Below are positions 1 to 11,780 of a stretch of DNA of 64,000 nt, in pieces. Numbering within the stretch: the stretch's first letter is position 1; each line of letters opens with the position of its first letter. This stretch comes from Hetaerina americana (Eukaryota; Arthropoda; Insecta; Odonata; Calopterygidae). The translations under genes and the position numbers were made by a program. The stretch is taken from positions 992,001 to 1,056,000 of the forward strand of contig JAKTNV010000078.1 in NCBI GenBank assembly GCA_022747635.1, in the 5' to 3' direction. The notes beneath the pieces were generated by a model. The model had not been told where the DNA came from, searched no databases, and worked only from the letters and a program-made list of their open reading frames with translations.

Positions 1-1164
1 ATCAAAGTTTTGGATATTCCATTGCACACTGCCACTGTCCATGTCTCAACTTCGCTCTTAGCACTGTAATGATTTACTTATTCACCCCGCTCGATTTTCT
101 ATAATGTCAGAAATAGCGCGATTCCCGCAATAATATACACTTCCGCTATCAAATATATAGCTCAAACTGACTCACCATATGAAAGTCTAAGGTTATGCTT
201 CAAATCCTACTTTTAATTTAGAAGTGAAAAGTAGGTTCATTTTTCGTCCTTTCCAGAATATATTTCAAACGAAAAATGATTGCTGTGTTTATCAGCTCAG
301 TGTACTTCCAGAGAAAAGGTCGCGCCTGTAGGATTACAATGCAAGCCGAAGGGGAGATAATTCCGAACGCTTGCGCGTAGGGGAACCATGCTTACGTATT
401 GGAGGTTTGGGATTGGTTTAGGATAGCCTAGGCAATGAGAACGGAAACGGAGGTCTGAAGGGAAGGTTTGCTTCGATGGAGATTAAGCTGGTGGATTTTG
501 CCGAGGATTCACGGAGATAGTTAGGGGGTGGCGAGGAGGCGAGCATCGACTGGGAGTTAAGGGCGGAGGGACGGTTGTGGTGACGGATGAGCGGTGGACA
601 CATTAGGGATAAGTTAGCGTGAGGTTTGGGGACTATGAGAACGATGGAAAATTAGTCAGGGAGTTAGGGAAGGTAAGTTTGCAGATTGAACTGAGGAAGT
701 AGGAGATGGGCACAAGGACAGACATGTAATTGGCGTATTGAACCAAGAGAAATTTGGTGAGTAAAAATTAAAGACATGTTCAAGGAATATTGGCGACGGA
801 AAAGTTTTGGGAGAAACATATTATAAAAACTGTCACCAAGGAGCTTCACGGTTTCACAGGTCACTAAATGTTATTTTATTTCCCCAAGAATAGAGTTCAC
901 CCTTTTCTAATCTTGTAATGTTTTAAGAGTTTCACATTTTTTCAAAGTTTTCGAGAGTCTCAAAATGTTAACACTAAATTATTTAAATATTTTATTCCTA
1001 GCTAAATTTTATAATTTAATTCTCCACAAATTTTTTTCAATGGTGTAGTCACTAATCATTTATCAATAAAAAAACAGCAGTATTTAAAATTAATGAGCAT
1101 TTTTTTATCAAAAAAATTCATCTATATCATTTTATTTCAAAAAATCATAATCGTATTTCAATAA
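1..1164. other. Unannotated AT-rich flank
   Basis: I see no gene or recognisable mobile element here. The first 850 bases are of mixed composition and the rest is AT-rich. The open frames at 418-603 and 664-864 on the minus strand show no domain signature and no splice context, so they are treated as chance frames. Confidence 0.5.
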
Positions 1165-1366
1165 CTCAATATCCGACACTATTTACTTATTTATCGCCAT
1201 AACTGGGCGAAGTTGAGACTTATAGATCCTTCTTCCTCCTAACTCTTAGATATTGCATTTGACCAAACCCTTGATGGAGTAAAATCCATCAAGGAGGGAA
1301 TCGAACCCCTGACCTCTGGGTTGTCAGGCGAGGACGTTATCCCGCCGCCACCGGGGCCGGCTCTGT
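1165..1366 (-). repeat. tRNA-derived SINE
   Basis: Read on the minus strand from about 1365, the head starts GCCGGCCCCGGTGGCG and continues through a tRNA-like segment with an A-box-like stretch and a canonical B box (GGTTCGATTCC near 1300-1312). This is the internal RNA polymerase III promoter layout of tRNA-derived SINEs. The segment around the anticodon position (CTGACAACCC) recalls a valine-type tRNA, but the 5' part cannot form a proper acceptor stem, so it is not a functional tRNA gene. A small hairpin (arms 1271-1278 and 1285-1292) lies just after the head. The 3' limit is a guess. No target-site duplication was recognised. Confidence 0.65.
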
Positions 1367-2263
1367 CTTAAGTGAGTTCCGACAAAATACTCCACATTAA
1401 CTTTCCTGATTTAATGAGCCTTCTCTCGAACGGTTTGGAATAATGAGTGATGATTCAGAGAAACACTGGTTCAGTGGCGTAGTGCGACGATTGGAGAGGA
1501 GTTCCATATTGGAGAGAATATGAGGGGTAATATTATTTATTTCCTCGGAGAAAATTAGACACTGTAAACTAAAGAAAAAATTGCCTCTTGCATATGCCGA
1601 GCCTTACCCGCAGGGACAAAGGCAATCAACCTGGGTGGTGCGGTAGAATTTTGGGCCAACAGCCACAAAAAGGTTTTCCGTCAATATACCAGTATTTCAC
1701 GTTGAAACCCGTTGAAATTTGACAGAAATAGAACAAGCAGTTCCGGAGACATTCAAGATGAGTGGAGTGAGGTAAATTTGGGCGTGAAAAGTGAGGTATT
1801 TCAAGGACGACAAATAATGAACGTGATTAGAAGTCAGGAAATCTAAACATTTGCTGAAGAGATAACAGGTTAGACCTGAAATTTTTTCATATTTTCTTCT
1901 CCGGCAGTTTCAAATATTCTAAACCTGTCAATTCTACCATTACTTATTCTGATTTTTACTAGGTGAAAAAATCACACTTTTATTGAGTTTAATGTCATTA
2001 GTTTCCCCTTAATTTTTCGATTACTTTTCGATTAATTCTAAATAATATTAAAAGTCAAAATTGTGAAGCGGAGGTAATACGCGTCCTCTGGGCGAGATTA
2101 GCATTTTTTCAAACCGATGACTAACAATAACCTTACATTATCATGTAAGATTATTATTGCATTCATCCAAACTTTAAAGAAGTCAAAACATGAAAACATA
2201 TCTAAAACCCCTGCATGATATAATTATTACCATGATCACTCTATTATCCTATTACCTGCTCCC
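1367..2263. other. Unannotated intergenic or intronic DNA
   Basis: This stretch is AT-rich with no open frame of note, no tRNA-like box and no repeat that I recognise. Confidence 0.45.
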
Positions 2264-2534
2264 CAATTCAAGAGATCCCGGCGGTGATGAATATTTTTCA
2301 GAGGTATCTTGGTCCCTACTTGAGAAGCTTTGTGGAGGGCACTTTGAGTGAGTACGCGTTTCGTCGGATGGGACGTTAAACTGCGGACCCTTTGGCGCCT
2401 TTCGTTAAGAGTAAGCTAATGCCGACGCCGGGTTTCTCTCCACCCTTCATCCTTTCCTGTCCATCCCCTATGGCGAAAATGACCTCAGCTTTCGGTCGTC
2501 TCCCTTAAATACTACTACTACCCAAGTCAAGAGA
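2264..2534 (+). mobile_element. SINE or non-LTR retrotransposon 3' copy with probable target-site duplication
   Basis: A roughly 247-bp body (2276-2522) is flanked by a 12-bp imperfect direct repeat, CAATTCAAGAGA at 2264-2275 and CAAGTCAAGAGA at 2523-2534 (11 of 12 identical). This fits a target-site duplication from target-primed retroposition. The body carries motifs common in arthropod retroposon tails: GGTCCCTAC, the CGGATGGGACGTTAAAC block near 2366-2383, GCTAATGCCGACGCCGGG near 2416, and a terminal (TAC)n microsatellite at about 2508-2522. Short 3' tandem repeats are typical of RTE/CR1-mobilised elements. It has no coding capacity. The exact family cannot be assigned by eye. Confidence 0.65.
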
Positions 2535-3050
2535 ATTAAATTCTATAGATCGGAATTATTCATTCTGTTAAATTCACTGCGTATAGAGTGTATTTCCATT
2601 CGTATTAGCAATCACATCAGTAAATTATATATAATATGTTATGCCGTGAACCGTGGGTTCAATTTTCTTCGCCTTTCATGCAGTGAGGTTCTTAAATGAA
2701 TATTCCCGTTAAACTTTTACCTCGGGAACACTTTCACCTTCGAGTATCTTTGGATCATTTCTTGCAATTTCGGGACATCCCTCTTTCCTTCCAATTCGTT
2801 CTAAACCTTCCACCATATTTTATGATCCGACCGAAGTGGCAGACCCATGGACCATTGAGGATGATGTCATGAAACCAAAACAAGATGATGTCAAGGAGCT
2901 AATGTACTGCGTAGAAAGTCAATATTCCGAATTTTAACAAAATTTAGAGATGCGGATAGATGAAAGCTCTCAACGCTGCGTGAAACGCTCTACGGAGGGC
3001 GACCGACAAATGAATAATATAAGAACAATACCACAAAAGGAACGCTGAGG
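2535..3050. other. Unannotated AT-rich DNA
   Basis: Nothing recognisable. Ordinary AT-rich sequence leads into the pyrimidine-rich island that begins near 3050. Confidence 0.45.
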
Positions 3051-4740
3051 GAAAGGGATGAATGAGGATTGGGAGGAGGAGGCAAGGGAGACGAATGTGG
3101 ATGAAAGGCGGGGGTGCGGAGTGAGATTCTGTGTGTTGGAGAGGGTGAGTGTGTGTGTGTGTTCGCAGCACAGGCGCCGTGCGCCTCTCAATCCGGGGAC
3201 TCCCGACAGCGCCGCCCTCTACGCTTCCCCTCCTCCTACACTCTCCTACCCTTCCTCCTCTCCTCCTCACCCCCTCCCCCTTTCGACTCCCTCACCACCC
3301 CATCCATCCCCTCCCCTCCGCCCGGATCCTTTCTCTCGCAGTCGCCGGCAGTTGCAAGCGGGATCTGCGGCCGCATCCTCCGCCACCGCCACCTTCGACC
3401 CCGAAGACGAGCGCGCGCGCCGAGGGCCAGGCTATGTGCGTAACCCTACCGTGGAGTGTGTCTGCTTGTGTGCTCCTACGTGCTTGTTTGCACAGTCTGC
3501 ATATTTTTCCGTGAGCATTTCTGGGCGTGAATGCTTGAGTGATTGGACCGTTCATGTGTTTGTGTGTGTGTGTGTGTGTGTTTGTGTGCGTGGGGGAGGG
3601 AGATTTCTTGAGTGTAAGTTCAGATGTGAGTGATATCGGTGCGCGTGTGTGAGTGTGTGTGTGTGTGTGTGCGAGAGAGAGAGAGAGAAAGAGTCGTTCA
3701 AGACCTCCCCTTCCATACCGAAATATCATCCGGTCCTCAAATCTCACCCACCTCCAAAATTCTTTTCCTCCTTTGCTAACGTTCATCGACCCCCGCCTCT
3801 CCTTCCATTCATCCCGAACGGATGCTGATTACCCCTATCCGAAATACCCTTGTATCGAAAACAAAACCACCACATACATTGCCACATTTTTTCAATATCC
3901 ATCCCGTCGCAGTTCCCAGCCTGAAAACCATTACCCCTTTACCATTACTCCACCCACCCTGAGGATCCCCACACCATTGCACCCACTCCCCCTCCACAAC
4001 CTACTTCTCTCCCCCCGCCCCCAACCTCCATCTCAACTTCCCCTCTCCCACTCGTCCCACCTCGTGCCTGCAGAGGATCCTTTTTCCTTCCAGTTCGCTC
4101 CCGCCTCCCTTCTCTTCATCTCCTCACAATCTCCACGCCCAAACCTACACCAGGCCTCCCCCACCGTTTCTGCTAAAAAAATAACCCAGAACCGACCCAC
4201 GAACCCCAAGAAAGAGGACAACGATGATTAGAAGCGTGCACGAGCCGTGTGAAGTGTTCTAGGATCAATCGACAGTTCCCACTCCCATATCACGCTAAAG
4301 GATTTTTTAAGAGGAGGCTTATCCTTGGAATTGTCGTCAAAAATCCTCCCGCTCCTCGATACCTTCCTGCCGTCCCTACTTTGCCGTCCGTCCCACCAAT
4401 TTTTCCCGAAGACTTCTTGTCATTCCTCCTCACACTTGGACCGAATTTGGTGCGTTTCTTTCTCTTTCGTTTTGGCAACCGAATTTTGGTCGCGGTCTTC
4501 CACCCTAGCTTGCCCCCCCCATCCCCAACCTGGCGTCCCACCGCATTTCGCGCACCCTTCTTCGCCTGTTCCTCTGCGGTTTAATGCATTCGCCGTCCCT
4601 ATGCATGACACGTATCTGATATCAGGACTGCGTTGGTTTATTCATTCATTCAGCCTGCTTTCACCTCTCCTCGTGTCTCTCTCTGTTTCTCCCAACGGGA
4701 AAGTTTCCTCGCAATGTGTGACCTCCCACCAAGTATAAAT
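3051..4740. other. Pyrimidine-rich island with CpG-rich core and GT/GA repeats
   Basis: From about 3180 the plus strand is strongly C/T-biased. A CpG-dense core at about 3340-3430 contains CGGCCGC and a GCGCGCGC run, followed by GT microsatellites. Long frames here (for example 191 codons at 3058-3633 and 192 codons at 3653-4231, plus strand) consist of Pro/Ser/Leu-rich or Cys-Val repeats created by low complexity, so I do not call genes. A CpG core in AT-rich DNA could be a promoter or 5' exon, but I see no convincing core-promoter or splice arrangement. Confidence 0.45.
3555..3690. repeat. (TG)n microsatellite cluster followed by (GA)n
   Basis: Two TG runs (about 3555-3590 and 3643-3671) are joined to a GA run (about 3672-3690). 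A shorter TG run lies at about 3149-3162. These are simple repeats that can form Z-DNA or slip. Confidence 0.9.
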
Positions 4741-6300
4741 CCCCACCGTCCGTTCCTCCTTTCATTTTTCTCCTCCACGACCGTCTCTAGAGTGATGGGC
4801 GTTTTTATGACCCACCTTTGGAAATGTTAATGCAACGAGAGGTGTTTTTTGCATGCCCGCGGTTTTGTTTTTTTTATTTCACAACGCTCGTCCCCTCCGC
4901 TTCTAGTCCCCGGAAATATCTCTAGGCTCGGGGGCGATTTCGACGCGTCAAGGTTTATTATCGGATATTTCCACAACATATTCCACCGCGAGCACAGAGA
5001 ACGGCGGATATCACACCAGTGTGGATTTTGAGGCTGATTTTATCGGGGTAAAATGTCACCATGCATGGCAAAGCTGCCGACAGACTTGCACTATGCATCC
5101 GGTGGACGTGACTAAATTCGTATATGTCAGCCAAATTTTGCCAGAAAACCTTCGCGTTCTCTTTTCCTTTTGAACCTAGGGAATCGTTGAGGAGTTCCTA
5201 TTCGACGGGTATTTTATCGAAAGGGCAAGATTCAAGTCATTAGTGTTCTTCCATTTTTTTGTACTCAAGCTGATTATTGCGCGTTTAATGCGATACCCGA
5301 AAGATTTCCTTCGTTTCTCCGCACTTTTTAATGTAAGGGTGACGTTATTTCGGGGTTTGATGGTGGTTTGATCGAAGTTTTGGATTTTGCAAGCTTTATA
5401 TCATTGAGTAAAAAGGAAAATTAAGAGTGTTGCACTAAAACGTTTTAAGTTTTATTTGGTTAGCTTGAAAACCTCTTGATAAAGGAATATTTGTTTTTCC
5501 GCCATACCTTCCCAGGCAGTCTCCCTGACTGCCTTTCATATTATTCTACGTTTTCTCCTCACTCTCATTGGCCCTCCAGCACACGCACATCTCGAACTTT
5601 CCTCGAATGAGTCCCTTATGTTCTTTCTATATAATCGCTTTGCTGTTCTCCAATCTTCCCCCGCTTATTTCTCTCCGGAGGAGTACTCATCGCAATCACG
5701 AAAATGCCTTAATTGCCTCTTCAGTTTTAGTCCATCTACTTAGGAAATCCTCTGCTCACGGTAGCGACCCTCTTCACTTCCTCTTTCTCCCCTCCGTGTT
5801 CATACGTACCGTCGTTCCCTCTCTCCTCACCTCCCGCGACAGAAAACGGCAATATCGTTCCAATTTCGCCCATCGATCCTCCTCCAGTCCTGAACTCTCC
5901 CTAACCCTCATCAGTTTCCTCATTCCGTCCGAAAATCATTTTCGCTCCCATCCTCGAGCTTATCGAAACCATTTTGAGACATTTTTATCCCGTTGTCCCA
6001 GCCTCTCACCGTAAGCCGTTGAATCAGTGAAGGATAAAATGCGATATTCCGTGGAGAGCCTCACTTGAGAAGTTATTTATTTTTGGCAATAAAGGGCAAT
6101 ATTAGCCACGGCACTCATGGAGATATCATTTATTTGATTCCAGAGGTCGCATTTTTTCTTACTTTAAGGAAGGAAAAATCTTCGCTGACAAAAACTAGAA
6201 TAAATGATTCATCTTTTTGCACTAACCGCTTTGAAGTTTATCGCATTGCAAAACCGTGAAGATTTAATTTAATATATTTTATTTTTGATCAATAAATTAC
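4741..6300. other. Unannotated DNA with a pyrimidine-rich patch
   Basis: The sequence is mixed, with a C/T-rich patch at about 5500-6010 that opens a 148-codon plus-strand frame of low-complexity Ser/Leu/Pro/Arg composition. I find no domain, transposon hallmark or RNA gene. Confidence 0.4.
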
Positions 6301-7680
6301 ATTTTCCACGGCTCCGGTTATTTCTTTGCTCTTCTACCCTTGTGGGTCCTCTCCTCTCCACCATCCTCTTATCCAACCTCCATTAAGTTCCTTCCTTTGG
6401 TAAAAGATTTCATCGGCCAGATCCCGCAACCCAACAATGCATCGCTTGCTCCCCTTTCCCGGCTCTTCCCCTTTCGGCCTTCCCCCCTTGATGACTGCGA
6501 GCAACCGTGATTCACTGCAGCAGCGCGGCACACTCTCCTCCCTTTCGGGCTTTCTCCAGCGTGCAAGCCGCGCACTCACCACCTCTCACCAATCATTAAT
6601 CCTCCGACTTATACTTCCGTAGGACGTGTCTAAAGAGCAAAACCGTTCTCATCTTTCCGGACAACAATTCGAGTGACTTACAGTGAACGACTTGGAGAGA
6701 GGACAGAGAAAAGGGAGAGGGAGCGGAACAGCAGATCGGGAAACGCACATAGTACTTGGCCGCTTTTTTGGAAATAGGTTTTAAGTGCACTTCTCGACAG
6801 GGCGGTGTTTACTCCCTCCCCGCACCTCTGTGAGCAGTGCATGTGACACCTTCCTGAACTGTTTTCTAGCAAAAACGTGAGTTACTGTGCCACAGAGAGA
6901 AGGCTATTGAAGTGATTGTGGTGCCTTTCAGAGGTCCGGTGAACGGGCGAATTCCCTCCATTCCTGTTTGGTGCGAAACGGTGGGAGAAGGAGGAAGAAT
7001 TTATTGGCGTTTTGTTTCCCGTGCGAGTGATGGGAGCATTTGGGAGGAAACGCCTCTCATGAATCTGCGCTCGGGGGGCTAACCCGTTCCTCGTTCTGCC
7101 TCCGGCCTTGCATCCCGTCCGTTTCCGCCGGAGAAGCGTATCGCGTCCCGGTTTTGAGACTTGTCTCCCCCCCTCCTCGGTTTCTGTTCGCCGTACTGCC
7201 CCTGCGAGCGTCGTGGAGACGCTGCAGAAGAAATAATTCTCCAGGAAACATGCTCGAGAACTGGCGCGTGGGGGAGTATAGAGGGACGTGATGACGGGTG
7301 TCGAACCGAGGTGTTCAAGATGGGAGGACAAAGATAGGAGACATCCGGAGGTGCATCAAACCTTTTGATCCCCACCGGTTCGAGCCTCTTCCCCCTTGGA
7401 CTGCTCTCGCTCCCTCCTCTCTCTCCCTTTCGTTCGCCAACCGCGCCGCTCCCTTTCTCTGACCCCGTGAAGAACGGCGAAGGGCTTCGCGCACCGCTGC
7501 CGCCGACGCAGCGCTCTTCCGTGCACGAGGCCGCCATGGACCGAGGAGGTGGATCCATCGCCATGGAATGAAATGCTCCCCACGAGGTCGGCAGCCGACA
7601 GACTCGCCCCCAAACCCCGTGGATGATCCGTCCGCAAGGGAACCTCAAGTTGTGGAATGATACGCACGGGAAGACTTGAA
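6301..7680. promoter_or_regulatory. Candidate CpG-rich regulatory or 5'-exon island
   Basis: CpG density rises from about 6430 and is highest at about 7040-7640, well above the AT-rich flanks. A Kozak-like GCCGCCATGG at 7530-7539 opens an 11-codon frame, and overlapping frames on both strands stay open because of composition. This pattern suits a CpG-type promoter or a 5' untranslated exon. I cannot place a transcription start, and no downstream coding exon is recognisable. It may equally be an unmethylated GC-rich patch without function. Confidence 0.3.
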
Positions 7681-9054
7681 TGGTTGGTGATCTCTTCCTT
7701 GCCCCATCAGAAATCCCTCAGCCCCACAATCAAGAACATTTCAGTCCCAAATTGTAAGGGTTTGGTCCGTTTCAGATAAGATGAGAGACCTCTAGGTTCG
7801 TGTACACATGATGCTTTTTAGTGTTCCGCTGTGATGGAAAGTAGTCAGATTTATGTTGGTCTTTTTATCCAAGTTTATTTTCTTGAATATTTCTGATATC
7901 TTTTATTCATAATGGTATTTATATTTTTCGAGTAACCGATTAAGCAGTGAGCATTTTAATAATACCGTCATTATAATTTTCAGTAGTTCTCATGCACTTT
8001 TTTCTCGCTAAAATTTTCCGCATTCAGTTACACGGAGAACGTTGGGCAGTGTTGTATGAAGAAGAATTTCCATTGCCTACTACATTTATACCGTCAGTGC
8101 TTAAGTGGAGTGCTGATAGACGGACGAATATGATCTTGAACTAGATTGGAACGTTATTAATGTATTAAAGGACTCTTTAAACTACTACCTGTCATATAGG
8201 TTTCGCAATATTTCATCCTTGATTTCCCTGTAATCAATTGTTTTATAACATCAATTTTAAGCGTTGAAACATCAATTCGAAGAGTGAAACTCTTACGCCT
8301 GTTTTTAGGAAATAACATTTATAGGCACGAAGTGAGATCGCCGATAACATATGTGGTTGATAAATTCATTTATTTAAGAATGTTCCGGCCATTTACAGCT
8401 AGTCTCCGCTAAATGATGGCGCTCCATGACTGGTCTTTATTATAAGATGACCAATATGATTTAATACCTTTGATACACCTACTGCCTCAATAAGAGCCAA
8501 AGAAAGAACTTACTCTTTCATATCTGATTTACACTATAGTGGTAACTTATGCTACCACCAGGTTCAGTAATTCACTGTGTTGTTATCGGCCCCGGTCGTA
8601 GTCGCTCTCTGGTTGGTCAGTTCCTTAGAGACCGCAGCTGCTACGTCGACATTGATTACCTGGAGTGGTCTTGCCGCATTTTGTATTTATTTGCAAAGAC
8701 GTTTTTAGTTTCAAGCTGGCAAACAAAATTGGTTGAGGCAAGATTGAATGAAGTGAGTATTTGTAATTAATAGAGCATTCTTTAGCGATATATCGATTTT
8801 TAGCGAATCGAGCTTTTAGCGATTAATAGAGCACACGTAGCGATTTCTAATAATGGTAAATTAGAGGTAATGATGGGAAGCACTATGAAGAAATGTTATC
8901 TCAGGAGAATGGCCAAGTTTTGAATGGCGTAAATACGCGAAAGGATATGCAGCCAGGCCCATACGGTGATTTTTCTGACTCCATTTTATAAATACATATA
9001 AATTTATATATTTATATAAATATACTAAATGATAACTTTTTTATTTATGCATAG
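7681..9054. other. Unannotated AT-rich DNA
   Basis: Mostly AT-rich. A more mixed segment at 8549-8770 opens a 73-codon plus-strand frame, but it matches no family I recognise and has no visible splice context. Confidence 0.4.
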
Positions 9055-9227
9055 ATTTAAGTAATATGATATTATTTCCAAAAGTTATGATTCGTAAGGG
9101 GCTAATATTAATATACTCTATAATATCTTTAAGTTATCATATTATAAACAATTAAAGTAATTGTATTATATATTAATACTAGTCCCTTACGAATCATAAC
9201 ACGGGAATTATATCATATTATTTAAAT
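9055..9227. mobile_element. Palindromic MITE-like inverted-repeat element
   Basis: Two long inverted arms (about 9055-9115 and 9169-9227) are separated by about 53 bp. The inner 32 bp of each arm (9084-9115 against 9169-9200) match with only two mismatches. The outer parts match more loosely, for example ATTTAAGTAATATGATAT against ATTTAAATAATATGATAT read in reverse. The 173-bp AT-rich structure has no coding capacity and would fold into one long hairpin, as foldback MITEs do. No clear target-site duplication was found, so the superfamily is unknown. Confidence 0.65.
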
Positions 9228-11080
9228 CCCGGGCTTTCAATTTTCACTTTCCTTTGAAATCCTTAATGATCTCATATAGAACCACCATATTTAATAAATT
9301 TTTAACTTTTAATTGCTTTGAATATCCAATATCTATATTAAAAAATATAACAATACTTTTGGGTGCTATTGTTTATTAATTCATAAATTTTAATTTATTA
9401 TTTCGTAAAATAAAATACATTTGTAATATTCTGGTGCTTCCTAATGAATATTCAGTCAAATTATATTTTAAATTTTAAACAAGGAGACTTAAGAAAACAG
9501 GCTGTTAATCAATGAATTAATTTCCATGAATACTATCTGAAATGTTCGGAGTATTACTGACATTGTTTTTCAGGGGAAAATTTTACGTTGTATCTTTTCC
9601 GGAATTTGGATTCTAATTTTGATTAGCCATCCTCTTTCATATTTTAAAATACGGTATCAATGAAATGTTGACTAATCCACGTATTCCTCTTGGTGATTCC
9701 GAATCTGAGTATTACTCTTTGACTTTTCGTTTTGTGTATACATGCAGTTTAGTACAAGTCAGCCTACATTACTACGAGACTATAGGAAGTAAAAGTTTAA
9801 CGCTAACGTTTGCTAAGCTAAAACTTTTCCTTGCTTATTACTTCGGAAGCTCGTATTTCATTTTTAAGTACATAAGGATTTGATACAAAAGCAGAACATT
9901 TTCTGAGTATTTGTCACGTGCAAATAGAGCGTTAGGTGAGTATTTTAAAATTCTTTTCAAATGTGCGATCTTTATTTTTTGCCGTAAAAAAAACATTTTC
10001 TGGATATTGAGAATAATTTTCATGAATAACCCTGTTCTTTGAAATAACCTCATAATCGAAGATAAATTCGATCCAGTGAGCTATGATGGTACAACTTTGC
10101 CTATACGTTTTAACTTAATGCATGTTTAATTTTAACAAAACGTTTCTTGAGAATAGCGGATTAGAGTGTAAAAGAAAATTTAATATCGATTTTTATTGCA
10201 TGTACTGATATACTGCTCTATCCGTACTAATATATACTATCGTTACGGTGGTAATCATATTATCATGAGTTTTCTTTCGTTTCTCAATCTGTATTTTACT
10301 GGATCGGAGAATGAACCTCTTTTCCTGGCTGTGACACAATAAAATATCGAATTATGCTCATGTCCACCTTACAAAAGTCCTCCAAAAAATCTGTCAATGA
10401 TTGTGTTTACTGTTTTACAAAGTGCACGTAGGCGATATGGTCTCTATCTTTATGAAATTAAGATTTGACATTTTAAAAACACTATCCCAAATAGACGCCA
10501 GCGATATCATAGGTGAAATTGAGTCATATTATACGTTTTCAGATATTTTGTAAATGATGCATTACCAGTTGGAAATACGTGTCAGGAATAAGAATGCACT
10601 AGAATGTGGCTATGAAAATTGGCACCATTAAGCTCATTGTATCGCAGATGCAATTGGAATGAATTTGATTGTGAATACTACTAATGTAGAATAGATTTGC
10701 ACTTTCTCTTTTTTACGCATTATTATTCACTTTTTTCTAATCATTCCATAAAAATTCATGCATGTGAGCTGTGAAGCTATGTGAGCTGAAAAAGTAAAAG
10801 TGAGCAAATGTAGACAAGTATCAATGTACACTTCGCTAAGTGTTTTAAAAATTAGAGCAGAAAAATTGCACGGTTTAAACAAAAACTATGATAGCTCTCA
10901 AAAATAAAGATAGTTTTGTTATGATGAATATTACCTGATCATTTTTAAGTCTTAGAATTGTTTGTCAGCCACCGACTATGCAGGCGCTAGATACCGTTGA
11001 GGACGTGATCAATACCTAACAATGATAATCACGAAAAAGGGTCATATTCACCGCAGATTCACGTTATTTCCGAGAGTTAT
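9228..11080. other. Unannotated AT-rich DNA
   Basis: AT-rich sequence with scattered short frames (for example 9665-9883 plus and 9838-10053 minus) that show no homology I recognise. Confidence 0.45.
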
Positions 11081-11780
11081 CGGATAGAAGAGTGAGGTGG
11101 CCGCATACCGTTGAGTCATGGGTGTTGACCCTCTCCAGCCTCCCGTGCCCAACTCGTGAGCCCGTGATCCGTCATGAATCCCTTCGATGACGTCACCTTA
11201 ATTTGCACGGCCGTTTGTTTCACGTCCCCGCCGAGAGGGGACGCGAATACGGAAATTAAATCTAGAGAGCGGAGCCGGACCCATATTTTTCCAACATGAG
11301 AATGAAAACTGCGGATATGAAACGGCCGCTGCGAATGTTAGCTGAAGAGCCTTGTTCGGAAATTTGAGACAGTTGGATATGAAGTCAACGTAATCGAGAA
11401 AGCGGGAGAGGAGACATGGAGACTTATTCAAGATCCCGGCAAAACTTTGAAGCGACGGCCAGCCCACGTTATCTCTATGCAGGGACGGTTAGAGGAGGGT
11501 ATAAGGGACGAGACCGGTAATTGGCTGCGCAGATGGAAACTCCTTTTACGCACGCAAGGACGCAATGTAAAAAAAGATCGAATAGGTCAGGTATTCGAAC
11601 AAAAAGCCGTGCCGTTTAATCCCGTGACCGGCGGACATTACTCACTCGCATACATTATTCGGCGAACGGAAGCACGGGCCGGGTCCCTGCTGAATATTTT
11701 ACAGTACGAAGCCGAACTGAACGCGAATCACATCCCCTTTCGGGATTATCTAACACAAATCCTCTAACGGGATGAAATGT
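11081..11780. other. GC-richer, CpG-bearing island of unknown nature
   Basis: This 700-bp segment stands out from AT-rich DNA on both sides. It carries CpGs, and frames stay open on both strands: 11447-11767 plus (106 codons, starting at TTG) and 11198-11467 minus. The plus-strand frame encodes a charged, non-repetitive peptide (for example GNWLRRWKLLLRTQGRN) that is unlike the low-complexity frames elsewhere. I recognise no family and see no convincing splice sites. It could be an isolated exon, a conserved non-coding element or an old insertion. Confidence 0.3.

Noticed and set aside
1270..1365. Minus-strand tRNA gene
   Set aside because: The B box is good, but the 5' part has a GCCGGCCCC leader and no matching acceptor stem, which fits a SINE head rather than a tRNA.
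3058..4231. Plus-strand frames of 191 and 192 codons
   Set aside because: They run through GT repeats and C/T-rich tracts and encode Cys-Val and Pro-Ser-Leu low-complexity peptides.
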